DNA from: Ilyomonas limi
Lineage (GTDB): Bacteria > Bacteroidota > Bacteroidia > Chitinophagales > Chitinophagaceae
Direction of reading: 5' to 3'
NCBI RefSeq assembly: GCF_005233845.1
Contig: NZ_SZQL01000003.1
Location: forward strand, 294,633 to 358,632
Length of the DNA stretch: 64,000 bases
Made by a program: the position numbers and the translations under genes. The notes below the pieces were generated by a model. The model saw only the letters and a program-made list of their open reading frames with translations, was not told where the DNA came from and did not search any database. Below, in pieces: positions 54,822 to 63,275 of this stretch. How positions within the stretch are numbered: the stretch's first letter is position 1; each line of letters starts with the position of its first letter.

Positions 54822-55775
54822 ATGTGGACAATGAACATCAGCAACAAACCGCTCACCTGTGCGGAAGTAAAAAGCAGGGACATGGTAGATTATTTAGCAT
54901 CATTAGGCTTTGAACCAACAAGAATCAGCAGGCATCACTACTGGTATCTGTCTCCTTTACGAATTGAAAAGACCGCCTCCTTTAAAGTCAACAGAACATT
55001 AAACCGGTGGTATGATTTCGGAGAAGGAAAAGGAGGTAATATCATTGACTTTGGCGTATTGTATTTTAAATGCTCTGTGAGTGATTTTTTAAAACAATTT
55101 CATCTTACATCTCTTCAACATCAACCACACATTTTACCACCTGAACGCGAAATAGAAGAGGAAGAATTAATTACAATTTTGAAAGTAGAAAAGCTCTCTT
55201 CCCCTGTCCTCTTCCACTATCTGAAACATAGAAGGATTGATTCCGAAGTTGCACAATCATTTTGCAAAGAAGTAACGTTTGAGTTGTACAAGAAAAAGTA
55301 TTATGCTATCGGCTTTAAAAATGATGCAAATGGTTACGAATTACGCAACCAGTTTTTCAAAGGAAGCAGCCAGCCAAAAGACATTACAACGATTGAAAAC
55401 AAAGCGCAAAAACTTGTAGTATTTGAAGGCTTCTTTGACTTCCTTTCCTACCAAACAATTTATAAAAATTCAGAATGCTTAACAGAAGATTTCTTAATTC
55501 TGAATTCACTCTCATTTTTAAACAAGGCTAAACCTTTATTAAAGAATTATAATCAGGTACATCTCTTTTTAGACCGTGATACAAAGGGACAAAATTGCAC
55601 TCTTGAGCTTCTTTCATTGGGTAGCCATATACAAGATGAAAGTAATTTATACAAGCATAATAAAGACCTGAATGAATGGCTGATGCACTTTGGCTTACCT
55701 AAAAAGCAAAGCATGCAGAAAAGCCATTCTTCCTCCCAAGCAGCAACTGTAAGCGATATAAAACAACCTGGCTAA
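54822..55775 (+). CDS. mobile-element TOPRIM primase with degenerate zinc domain
   Basis: 317 residues; an in-frame ATG at 54831 is an alternative start. Residues ~15-80 follow the DnaG CHC2 zinc-domain layout (YWYLSPLRIEKTASFKVNRTLNRWYDFGEGKGGNIIDF), but the Cys/His zinc ligands are absent. The TOPRIM part shows KLVVFEGFFDFLSYQ (acidic motif) and QVHLFLDRDTKGQNC (DxD motif). Such proteins replicate conjugative or mobilisable elements in Bacteroidota. The gene stands 41 bp before the IS66 terminal repeat, so its downstream neighbours were probably separated by that insertion. Confidence 0.82.
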   Translation: MWTMNISNKPLTCAEVKSRDMVDYLASLGFEPTRISRHHYWYLSPLRIEKTASFKVNRTLNRWYDFGEGKGGNIIDFGVLYFKCSVSDFLKQFHLTSLQHQPHILPPEREIEEEELITILKVEKLSSPVLFHYLKHRRIDSEVAQSFCKEVTFELYKKKYYAIGFKNDANGYELRNQFFKGSSQPKDITTIENKAQKLVVFEGFFDFLSYQTIYKNSECLTEDFLILNSLSFLNKAKPLLKNYNQVHLFLDRDTKGQNCTLELLSLGSHIQDESNLYKHNKDLNEWLMHFGLPKKQSMQKSHSSSQAATVSDIKQPG

Positions 55776-55845
55776 AAGGAGCAGACAATCAAAAGGCTAA
55801 TTCCAACCACTTCAAGGTAAGCCACCGAGCAAGTACGTATAGGAT

Positions 55846-57415
55846 TTACATTACAGAAGCACTATCATTATGCCTGCTCCAGTTATGTGGCAATAGATCA
55901 GCGATATTGTTAGTCGTATAGAGATGCATGCGTTGCAATACATCTTTGAGCCAGTTGTATGGATTGATGTGATGTAGCCTGCAGGTAGCAAACAAGGAAT
56001 AGATCATTGCTGCCCTTTGCGCTGCCGGATGAGAGCCTGCAAACAGGTAATTTTTTCTGCCTACTGCAACAGGACGGATGGCATTCTCTACCCCATTGTT
56101 GTCTATTTGCAGCAGGGCATTGGTCGTATAAACACTTAACTTCTAACTTCTCCCATCTGGGTAAACAATAGCCAATCGCCTGCCCTACAGGACTCTTAGG
56201 CAATACTTTGGCATACTCACCTGTCATCCACTGCTTCATTGTGCTTAGTAGTGGTACTGCCTGCTGTTGTCTTAACTGAACAGCAGCCTCAGCACTTAAC
56301 TGCTCCTCCTTTATCCTTCGTTCTATGGCATAGAGTTGCTGCAACAGGCTCAGTGCATGTTCCGCTCTGTTCTTGTCACTCTGGAGCGCATCACTAAACT
56401 TGCGCCTGGCATGTGCCATGCAGTGCATTAGGGTAATGCCTTCTCTTTTATCAAAGTCGTCATAAGCTATGTAACCATCCGTCTGCCAATAGCCTTTGAA
56501 GTCCTTGAGGATATCATCCGGACCTTCCCGTCCTCTGCCACTTCGATAATCAAAGAGTACCAGCTTTTCGTGGCTGTTGTGATACACCCAGTAGTAACCC
56601 TGGTGAGTCGTACCTTTCTTAGCGTCATCCAGCACCTTTATCGGGGTTTCATCCGCATGCAGGTAGCCGCTATCGAGCACTTTCTTTTTATGCACTTCAT
56701 ACAGTGCAGTCAAATGCGTCAGCACGGCTTTGACCCAGTCATTGATGGTAGATTGTGCAATAGTGATACCCGCCCTTTCAAAGCGCTGCAACTGGCGATG
56801 CAGCGGCAGATGGTCCATGTACTTATCTACGATGATCTGGGAAAGCAGTCCTTCCCCTGCCATGCACTTGTCCAGCAGCCTGCCGGGCAGCGATGCCGTG
56901 ATAACGGTATTAGTAAGTTCTGTAAGGGGCTGCACGTATTTAGGACGGATGTACTGCTTTACATACAACTCACCGGGCGTATAATCCAGTACTTCGCTGA
57001 CCTCATCCCCGATCTTTCTCAGTCCGGTTACGTCCCTGTCCGGCTGCAAGAGGATCACCTCACGCCGCAGGTGTTCAGGCAGCTTCATGCGTCCGGGATG
57101 CGCTTTGGGTGTGTTAGTTGTCAGCTCTGTTTTGGTGCGGATATAAGATACTTTGGTAGCATCCATTATCTTGCACTGTGTTATCGTATCTGCCTCCAAT
57201 GCAAGGGATAGCTGAGCACTTGCAGCAGTGTCAGCAGCAGTGGCCAGCATAAACCGCTCAGTTTTACTGCCAAAGATCATCTTCTGCAACTGATGGAGTT
57301 GATGCGTAAGGGAGGCAATCGTCAGTTGCAGTTCTTTGTTGGCTGCTGACTGCTGTTCGTATAAAGCCTTGTAATTAGTATGTTGTTCTGTTAGCGGTTG
57401 CATAACGGGGTGCAA
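55846..57415 (-). pseudogene. tnpC: IS66 transposase TnpC, frameshifted
   Basis: From 57415 the frame encodes the coiled-coil N-terminus and the orphan zinc-finger-like region (DEVSEVLDYTPGELYVKQYIRPKY), then the catalytic core (YLHADETPIKVLD, WQTDGYIAYDDF, MAHARRKF). At about 56140, after RWEKLEV, the frame changes. The other frame continues VYTTNALLQIDNNGVENAIR, then PVAVGRKNYLFAGSHPAAQR, and ends at TAA 55846. Restored length is ~523 residues, normal for IS66. The indel removes the final DDE glutamate region (NNGVENAIR), so this copy is probably inactive. Confidence 0.85.
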
Positions 57416-57455
57416 ACGTATGGAACATACTCATAGTAATACTTTCACAAAGCCG

Positions 57456-57821
57456 TTATCCACTGCTTTGAGGTGGATGTTGATATCTTTTTCTCCTTCG
57501 TACACTCTTCAACGATATCCCCTGCAGAATGAGTTGCAGTTGCTCACTATTAATAGCAGTACTGTTCCTTTTATGGTCTGCTTCGGGTAACTCATAAGTA
57601 CCCTGTTCGAGACGTTTATGATACAGGGCAAATCCATCTCCTTCAAACAACAGTAACTTGACCTGGTTATGCTTTTTATTGAAGAAGATAAACACCGCAC
57701 CGCTCAGCGCATTGTGGTTCATTTGAGCGGTGATCATACCACAGAGGCTGTCAAAGCCTTTACGCATGTCTGTAGGACCGCTGTATAAGTAATAGCGGCA
57801 AGCGGCTGACAGGTGCAGCAT
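57456..57821 (-). CDS. tnpB: IS66 accessory protein TnpB
   Basis: 121 residues with the IS66 Orf2 signature: YLYSGPTDMRKGFDSLCGMI and GAVFIFFNKKHNQVKLLLFEGDGFALYHKRLEQG. TnpB is needed with TnpA and TnpC for transposition, though its biochemical role is unresolved. It begins 3 bp after tnpA and precedes tnpC by 40 bp. The frame is intact. The family is firm. Confidence 0.9.
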   Translation of the reverse strand: MLHLSAACRYYLYSGPTDMRKGFDSLCGMITAQMNHNALSGAVFIFFNKKHNQVKLLLFEGDGFALYHKRLEQGTYELPEADHKRNSTAINSEQLQLILQGISLKSVRRRKRYQHPPQSSG

Positions 57822-57824
57822 GGC

Positions 57825-58166
57825 TTAACTAATAAGTGCTTTGAGATAATCCACACTTACGGGCCGGTGAAAGAGCAAACGCCTGCCATTAGGCAGTACC
57901 ATTTCTGTATGGACTCCTGCTGATGGTGTGTTGGAAGCAGCAGCAGATGGTTGTATCTGAAGCGGAATAAAGCCAGCTGGCTGATCTGATAGCTGCGTAT
58001 CCCGATACTTTTTATACCAGTAATGAAATACATGATAACGGACGGAATGCTGTTCACAGTAGTCCTTCTGTGTAAGACCACTCTGCTGCCAGGAGGCAAT
58101 CATCAAAAACATTTGCTGCTGCGTTGCTTCACGATATTCCATGAGTGCTTTTTGAATGCAAAGCAA
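57825..58166 (-). CDS. tnpA: IS66 accessory protein TnpA
   Basis: 113 residues. SWQQSGLTQKDYCEQHSVRYHVFHYWYKKYR is the helix-turn-helix found in IS66 TnpA proteins, followed by a Pro/Ala-rich linker and VLPNGRRLLFHRPVSVDYLKALI. It is the first gene of the IS66 operon; its start lies 23 bp inside the right terminal repeat. Intact. Confidence 0.87.
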   Translation of the reverse strand: MLCIQKALMEYREATQQQMFLMIASWQQSGLTQKDYCEQHSVRYHVFHYWYKKYRDTQLSDQPAGFIPLQIQPSAAASNTPSAGVHTEMVLPNGRRLLFHRPVSVDYLKALIS

Positions 58167-58279
58167 TCATTCAACAACTACTTGCACAATACGCACTTGC
58201 TCGATGGCTTACTTCTTTCGGATGTTTCACTATAATGTCTGTGTCCACCGAAGTTGGGTGCGTCCAAGAAGCGTGGAAA

Positions 58280-58349
58280 CAAGGCAGGCTCTTTTGCAAG
58301 GTTAGCCTCTGTGTATGGGTTTGTGTGCCTTGCAAATGTGCCTGACTTG
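58280..58349. repeat. long hairpin, copy 1 (restriction-gene side)
   Basis: Arms of ~22 bp (CAAGGCAGGCTCTTTTGCAAGG and its near-complement, three mismatches) enclose a 26-nt loop beginning TTAGCCTCTGTGTATGGGTT. The inner arm TTTGCAAGG and the loop are nearly identical to a second copy at 60715-60781, in the same orientation. The outer arms differ between copies but stay self-complementary. Confidence 0.75.
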
Positions 58350-58358
58350 GTGTGTGGG

Positions 58359-59255
58359 TTATAGCAAATTCCAAATGTCGTCAATGAGTAAATGGTCAAA
58401 TGTTTTGATATGGTCTTTAAGGATATTTTCCGTTTTCATGTTGGGTCTGATGTCACAGTAGTAAACGCCATCTAATGGATTTAGCTTTACGGTGTAACCT
58501 TTGAAGTGTCCTGGTAAGAACGTAGCGTTAATCCCATATTCGTTCTCTCGTTTTGATTTCTTCCTTTGAACGTCGTTTAGAAAAATGACAATGTGGGGAA
58601 TTGTTGTTTCAGTTAAACGCGAGTAAAGGAACTTGTCCATGAAGATTTTATCAATCCTGTCTTTGCTTGAGGTTTTGATAGAACCTAAAATCTTGATTTC
58701 ATCACCTTCTTTGATAATCAAATCATGCTGATAGCTCATGTTGAACTGTTCAGTTTCGCTGATGGTCACTGGAACTTGTACAACACCTGCTTTTGCTTCA
58801 ACACCAATTTCGTTGATGATGAGACGTATCAAATGCTCAAATAAATCACCGTTGAGCTTTCTTGCAGCGTTTGATTTTCCACCTTCTATCCCGTCAAGTG
58901 CAGCACCAATTGATTGTTGTATTGTATAGGTTGTGTTGTTGATAATTTGTCTCTCAACTTCAAGTTCCGGCTTAACGTCTTTCACATTACGAAGAAGTTC
59001 CAAAAACTTGGAACTTGCTAATTCAAATGTGTCGGTTTTGTACATCAGGTTTGAGTTGATGGGACGTGTAATTTGAAAATTCCCATGCCTGTCGTACTGA
59101 TAAAACCGATAATGGTTTTCATTCTGTGATACAATTTCTGCCTGAAGATGTTCTGCTACAAAATCTAAATATTCTTGAGCAAAATCTATGTACCCTTGTA
59201 AGTCAGTGAAGTTTCCTTTGTTTAGTGCTTTAGCAACAAGCTTTTTAATGTTCAT
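58359..59255 (-). CDS. type II restriction endonuclease, PD-(D/E)xK type
   Basis: 298 residues. The C-terminal half has NGDLFEHLIRLIINEIG (Glu140), SYQHDLIIKEGDEIKILGSIKTSSKDRIDKIFMDKF with Asp178 and S-x-K (192-194), and an Asp 13 residues after that Lys. This D...SxK-x12-(E/D) order is the variant active site of the Cfr10I/NgoMIV/BsaWI-type endonucleases that cut at CCGG-containing sites, so such specificity is possible but unproven. The gene overlaps the methyltransferase by 4 bp (ATGA) and is last in a regulator-methylase-nuclease operon, the order that delays nuclease expression. Confidence 0.75.
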   Translation of the reverse strand: MNIKKLVAKALNKGNFTDLQGYIDFAQEYLDFVAEHLQAEIVSQNENHYRFYQYDRHGNFQITRPINSNLMYKTDTFELASSKFLELLRNVKDVKPELEVERQIINNTTYTIQQSIGAALDGIEGGKSNAARKLNGDLFEHLIRLIINEIGVEAKAGVVQVPVTISETEQFNMSYQHDLIIKEGDEIKILGSIKTSSKDRIDKIFMDKFLYSRLTETTIPHIVIFLNDVQRKKSKRENEYGINATFLPGHFKGYTVKLNPLDGVYYCDIRPNMKTENILKDHIKTFDHLLIDDIWNLL

Positions 59256-60235
59256 CGTATTGAGTTGCGCCTTCTTTGGTTTTCGAAATCGTATTTAATC
59301 CATTTTTCAATTGACCAATCTTCAACCAATTCAATCCTGTTGGCTGCCCATTCCAAATATTCTCTTGAAAGGTCACAAGCTAACCATTTTCTTTGAAGTT
59401 GTTCTGCACATACTGGTGTCGTTCCTGAACCACAAAATGGGTCAAGTATTGTGTCACCGATGTTAGAAGAGGCAAGAATAATTTTTCTTAAAAGTTCTTC
59501 TGGCTTCTGTGTTGGGTGTGGCGTTTTTTCATGCATGCCATTGCATGTTGTAGGTACTTCGATGATGTCTTGCGGTATCTCTAAAACATCTTTAGGTTTT
59601 GCACCAAGTGGATTAGGCTCCCAAACATGATTGCCATTCTTTCCCTTTCCGTATTGGCTTGTTTCAGCTTGTGGATGACTTGGGTACTTCAATGTATGCT
59701 CACCATAAGGAATGCGAATTTCATCAATGTTGAACGTGAAGTCCTTTGTCTTTCTAAAGTGCAAAATGCTTTCATGGCTACGCCCCCAATCGTTTCCAAG
59801 GTTTGCTTTATTCTTGTAATGCCAAATAATCCATCGGCAAGATTTAAAGAGTTTAGAAGCAGGATGCTTCAAGTCAGCAAGAATTTCAGAGAAACCGCAA
59901 ATAAACAATGTTCCTGTTGGTTTTAATACTCTTGCAGCTTGTTCAATCCATTGCATAGACCAATTGATATATTTCTCTTGGCTTTCAAAAGTGTCCCAAT
60001 CCGCTTTTTTAATATTGTAAGGCGGGTCTGCAAAAATCAAATCAATGCTTTCGGGTTCAAGTGATTTAAGCCATTCTATACTGTCGCCATTCCATAACTC
60101 TCCGTTTGGGTGTTTATAAAAAACTGAAGGCTGACCTTCTTTCTTCGATAAGTCAACATCATATTTTTCACCCTTTAATTGCAGTTCACCAAAAAAAGTT
60201 GGTAACTCCTTATTCCGTGCTAATGTTTTGCCCAT
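59252..60235 (-). CDS. DNA methyltransferase, beta class (N4-C or N6-A)
   Basis: 327 residues. Motif IV is DLIFADPPYNIKKADW (DPPY at 70-73), and motif I is DTILDPFCGSGTT (267-271) near the C-terminus, with HPTQKPEELLRKIIL before it. IV-before-I with the recognition region between is the beta-class order of amino-methyltransferases. It protects host DNA from the neighbouring endonuclease. It overlaps the regulator stop/start by one base and the endonuclease by 4 bp, so the three genes are translationally coupled. Confidence 0.93.
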   Translation of the reverse strand: MGKTLARNKELPTFFGELQLKGEKYDVDLSKKEGQPSVFYKHPNGELWNGDSIEWLKSLEPESIDLIFADPPYNIKKADWDTFESQEKYINWSMQWIEQAARVLKPTGTLFICGFSEILADLKHPASKLFKSCRWIIWHYKNKANLGNDWGRSHESILHFRKTKDFTFNIDEIRIPYGEHTLKYPSHPQAETSQYGKGKNGNHVWEPNPLGAKPKDVLEIPQDIIEVPTTCNGMHEKTPHPTQKPEELLRKIILASSNIGDTILDPFCGSGTTPVCAEQLQRKWLACDLSREYLEWAANRIELVEDWSIEKWIKYDFENQRRRNSIR

Positions 60236-60549
60236 TATTTTTTGGTTTTTAGATAAGTAACTTTTTGTTCAGCAACTTTCAAAATGTCAATGTCCGCTTC
60301 TTCGTCCAATATCTGGTAAGCTATCCTGTCACTAAGGAATTCCTTAAAAAGACCCTTGTGGTTAACTTTGTAGTATGCGGCGACTTGCTTGATGAAGTCT
60401 TTTGTTGGCTGTCTTTCGTTACGTTCTATTTTCCCAAGTAATGAAGGGTCAATACTTAGGTCTGCCGCTACTTTCCTCAGAGGAAGTTCTGCGTCTTCAC
60501 GTAAGGTTCGTATGTACTCCCCAAATGATTTCAATTTAGCTTGCCCCAT
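60235..60549 (-). CDS. XRE-family controller of the restriction-modification operon
   Basis: 104 residues. FGEYIRTLREDAELPLRKVAADLSIDPSLLGKIERNERQPTKDFIKQVAAYY is a clear XRE/Cro helix-turn-helix domain, followed by ~40 residues. Its gene is first in the operon, and two palindromic boxes in its promoter fit autoregulation like that of C proteins. It is a little longer than typical C proteins (~80 residues). Confidence 0.9.
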   Translation of the reverse strand: MGQAKLKSFGEYIRTLREDAELPLRKVAADLSIDPSLLGKIERNERQPTKDFIKQVAAYYKVNHKGLFKEFLSDRIAYQILDEEADIDILKVAEQKVTYLKTKK

Positions 60550-60551
60550 GT

Positions 60552-60605
60552 GGACTTATTTTGTCCAAAAATAATAAGGTGAATAATAGCGGACAAATTA
60601 TGTCC
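60552..60605 (-). promoter_or_regulatory. restriction operon promoter with two operators
   Basis: On the minus strand, TTTG (60597-60594) is followed after 20 bp by TATTTTTG (60573-60566), an exact TTTG-N20-TAnnTTTG promoter. Two 15-bp palindromes, GGACAAATTATGTCC (60591-60605) and GGACTTATTTTGTCC (60552-60566), centred 39 bp apart, overlap the -33 box and the start-point/-7 edge. A protein bound to either box would compete with RNA polymerase; two boxes allow looping or cooperative binding by the XRE protein. Confidence 0.75.
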
Positions 60606-60714
60606 ACAAAAGTTATCAACAGCTTGTGGGTTGATGAAAAGTGAAGTTCTGTTGATGTTTTGCTTTTAAGACGAAAAGAATACTTTCAGCTGGGTCGGTG
60701 GGCTGTGTGCTGGC

Positions 60715-60781
60715 ATTTTTAGCTCTTTGCAAGGTTAGCTTCTGTGTGTGGGTTTTGTGTGCCTTGCAATGTGCTAAAAAT
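60715..60781. repeat. long hairpin, copy 2 (regulator side)
   Basis: Arms ATTTTTAGCTCTTTGCAAGG and complement (two mismatches, at the same places as in copy 1) around a 27-nt loop beginning TTAGCTTCTGTGTGTGGGTT. The ~47-bp core is a direct repeat of the copy at 58280, so the three-gene restriction operon is bounded by both. Confidence 0.75.
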
Positions 60782-60965
60782 AGAGTGGGGCAGCGTCGGC
60801 TAAGTTTCAGGATGTGTCAAACTGGTACGTGGTGTCCAACAGGGTTTCTGCTAACGTTAAAGGCTTGCTGCCGGAGCGGCATTCCGTGTTGCGTCAGCTT
60901 GGATAAAGATATAGAGTTTAACAGTGTCTCGTTCTGAAATAGGTTGATTAAAAAACAACCGTTTT

Positions 60966-61328
60966 ATGGATTTAAAAACACAAATCATTCAGGAGTATTT
61001 AACGCAAGGCGGCGGCTTTAGACAGCTTGCCGAAAAGTATGGCATTAGCCGTACTACCATATGCAAGTGGGTAGCTATTTACCAGGGAATACATAACTTG
61101 CCACCAAGCGAAAAGCAACTCAAATACGCTACTGCAAGTATGAACAGTTCACCTAAGAAACCCACTGCAACATCGTCTACAGAAGAAGCGTTGCAGCAAA
61201 AGATTGCTGCATTGGAAAAGCAGCTTCAATGGGAAAAGCTCCATGCGGAAGCATTGGACACCATGATCAATATTGCCGAAAAAGATCTAAATATCTCAAT
61301 TAGAAAAAAGTCTGGTGCCCAACAGTAA
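60966..61328 (+). CDS. IS3 OrfA
   Basis: 120 residues. FRQLAEKYGISRTTICKWVAIYQG is the HTH of IS3-type OrfA; a coiled coil of leucine-zipper type (ALQQKIAALEKQLQWEKLHAEALDTMINIAEKDLNI) forms the C-terminal part. In IS3 elements OrfA joins OrfB by a programmed -1 frameshift to give the transposase. Here OrfA ends 6 bp before the OrfB frame. Confidence 0.87.
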   Translation: MDLKTQIIQEYLTQGGGFRQLAEKYGISRTTICKWVAIYQGIHNLPPSEKQLKYATASMNSSPKKPTATSSTEEALQQKIAALEKQLQWEKLHAEALDTMINIAEKDLNISIRKKSGAQQ

Positions 61329-61333
61329 AAGCA

Positions 61334-62243
61334 ATGAAGGAAAAGCATGGCAACATAAGTGTGCAATGCATTTGCAAACTGTTGGGCTACTCGCCACAAG
61401 CGTATTATAAGCATAACAAAAAGCATTTCCACCAAGGGGTAAATGAAGGATTGATACTGGAGCAGATTGATCGGATCCGCAAACAACAGCCCAGGTGTGG
61501 CGGCAGAAAGTTATTTATAGAGCTGCAGCCATTTTTTAAAGAGTACAGCATCAGCAGGGGGAAGAGATAAGTTTTTTGATCTGTTAAAAAGAAACAAGTT
61601 GTTGGTAAGAAAAACGAAGCGAATTGTTCACACCACCAACAGCAAACATCGCTTTTACCGCTATCCCAATCTGATAAAGGGCTTTGTGCTGCTGAAGGCG
61701 CATGAACTTTGGGTGGCGGACATCACCTATATACCACTAAAACAAAGATTTGCTTACCTGTTTCTGATAACGGATGCTTATTCAAGAAAAGTAGTCGGTT
61801 TTCATGTAAGTGATGACATGAAGGTAAGCTCAGCTGTTATAGCACTGAACAAAGCACTGGCACAGAAGCCACCTGAGACAATCGTTATCCATCATTCTGA
61901 TCGCGGTATACAATACTGCAGTACAGAATATGTCAACTTACTGCTTGAGCACAATGCAATGATTAGTATGACTAACAACGGTGACCCGCTGGAAAATGCT
62001 ATTGCAGAACGAGTGAATGGGATATTGAAAACAGAGCTGTTGAGCAGCTACTACAAGGACATAGAGACTGCTGCTGCCCACATCCACAGGTGTATTACCA
62101 TCTACAATCACCGGCGCAGGCACAGCAGTCTGAACTGGCAGGTGCCTGCAGTTGTACACGAGCAACAAGGACCACAATTAAGAAGATGGAAAAACTATTA
62201 TCAACCATTCAAACAGAAGGAGGTTAGTATGAACAGCACTTAA
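61334..62243 (+). pseudogene. IS3 OrfB (rve integrase), frameshifted
   Basis: The first 78 codons hold the HTH_21 region (CKLLGYSPQAYYKHNKK, QQPRCGGRKLF) and run into TAA at about 61570 after SISRGKR. The next frame continues GRDKFFDLLKRNKLLVRKTKR and carries the DDE integrase core: LWVADITYIP, IHHSDRGIQYCS, NAIAERVNGILKTEL. A one-base change in a run of G explains the break. IS3 OrfB is normally one ~290-codon frame. Confidence 0.82.
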
Positions 62244-62572
62244 AGAGCCGGCGCACAAAAACCTTTTCTTAGCTATAGAGGGCACGAAAATGTTTTTGCC
62301 CGCTGCACGGCTAACACCAAAGTACATCAACCATATTCAGGATGATTACTTTCATCAACCAATAACAGGATTTATTCACTAATTTCAGTCAACCTTTTTC
62401 AGGACGGGTCAAATTTTTACCTTCGGTGCGTAGTTTCGGCTGACGAGTTTCAAATACCAGTTCTTCGCCAAGCCCGGTTCGTTGTGTGCAAGCAGTTTGA
62501 AGCTCACTAAATTTTAAAGTGTGACTTTATGCAAAATCTTAAATTATTGCATCAGGACAAAAACCACTAAAG

Positions 62573-63019
62573 ATGCAAAAAGCATTAAAAGCAACCTTTT
62601 TCATTTTTCTTTTTCACGTTCTTTTCTCTTGTAATGCGACAAAAAATATTAGCGGCACATACAATTCTAACTTTGCGGACTTAGGTTTTTTTGTGACAAG
62701 GTTAAAGCTTAAACCCGATAGCACATTTGAATATCGTTATCGCGGTGACATGATGTTTGACACTGCAACCGGGCATTACAGAATTGATGGTAAGAAAATA
62801 CTTCTCACTTATGACACAGTGCCGACAGACAAAATAGACCTTTCAAGAAACAACAACCATTCTTCGCATGTTTATTACATCGGACATGACAAACTTTTTG
62901 AAAGTTATCAAGACGGTAAAATTGTAAGACGTGCAACAAGATATAATAAATGGAAACAGTTTATAATATTTGGCAGTCATTATTACAAACGAAAATGGTA
63001 TCTCAAACGTATTGACTAA
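62573..63019 (+). CDS. hypothetical lipoprotein
   Basis: 148 residues with an export signal ending in a lipobox (FFIFLFHVLFSC, Cys at 20). The mature part is beta-rich (GTYNSNFADLGFFVTRLKLK, then PDSTFEYRYRG, GHYRIDGKKILLTYD), similar to small Bacteroidota periplasmic or outer-membrane lipoproteins. Family unknown to me. It stands alone between the IS3 and a long inverted repeat, as a gene cassette might. Confidence 0.7.
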   Translation: MQKALKATFFIFLFHVLFSCNATKNISGTYNSNFADLGFFVTRLKLKPDSTFEYRYRGDMMFDTATGHYRIDGKKILLTYDTVPTDKIDLSRNNNHSSHVYYIGHDKLFESYQDGKIVRRATRYNKWKQFIIFGSHYYKRKWYLKRID

Positions 63020-63024
63020 AAGCC

Positions 63025-63225
63025 TGCACACAACAGCGGCGTTTGCAATAGGCTGGCTCGACATTAAGTTCTTGGCAATTTTGCAGACATCAGCAGTTGT
63101 TCCAGCTTGACCTTTGCTATTTAGCTTATCTTTCATATTTTCAACTTTAGTTTTTCAATTAAGCATTTGTACCAGGCTGACCAATCGCTATTGCCAGCCC
63201 ATCGCAAACGCTTCAACGTTGTGCG
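63025..63225. repeat. long attC-like inverted repeat
   Basis: Arms at 63025-63057 (CACAACAGCGGCGTTTGCAA and onward to GGCTGGC) and 63193-63225 (from GCCAGCCCATCGCAAACGC to GTTGTGCG) pair over about 30 bp with mismatches and one or two unpaired bases, and enclose ~135 nt. The outer ends are AAC and GTT type. This fits the architecture of an integron attC site or another folded recombination site, but the outer box does not match GTTRRRY exactly. Confidence 0.45.
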
Positions 63226-63275
63226 TCACCTTTTCTAACAGTTTGCAGTTGGACAAAACGTATTAAATTTGACAC

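Larger units (their letters stand above)
55817..58212 (-). mobile_element. IS66-family insertion sequence
   Basis: Terminal inverted repeats of 24 bp at 55817-55840 and 58189-58212 match at 22 positions; the end motif GTAAGCC is of the IS66 kind. Inside are tnpA, tnpB and tnpC on the minus strand in the standard order. The adjacent 8-bp flanks (ACTTCAAG and TTCTTTCG) are not duplicated, so the copy may have been involved in a rearrangement after insertion. Confidence 0.88.
60925..62411 (+). mobile_element. IS3-family insertion sequence
   Basis: 25-bp imperfect inverted repeats at 60925-60949 (TGTCTCGTTCTGAAATAGGT...) and 62387-62411, matching at about 19-20 positions and starting TG...CA, enclose orfA and orfB. 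No 3-4 bp target duplication is evident (CAG versus AAT), so the exact ends are slightly uncertain. It sits between the restriction cassette and the lipoprotein gene. Confidence 0.75.

Noticed and set aside
56570..57211. 213-codon plus-strand frame in IS66
   Set aside because: Antisense to tnpC; composition follows the transposase in another frame.
55809..58220. 8-bp target duplication of the IS66
   Set aside because: The flanks ACTTCAAG and TTCTTTCG do not match.
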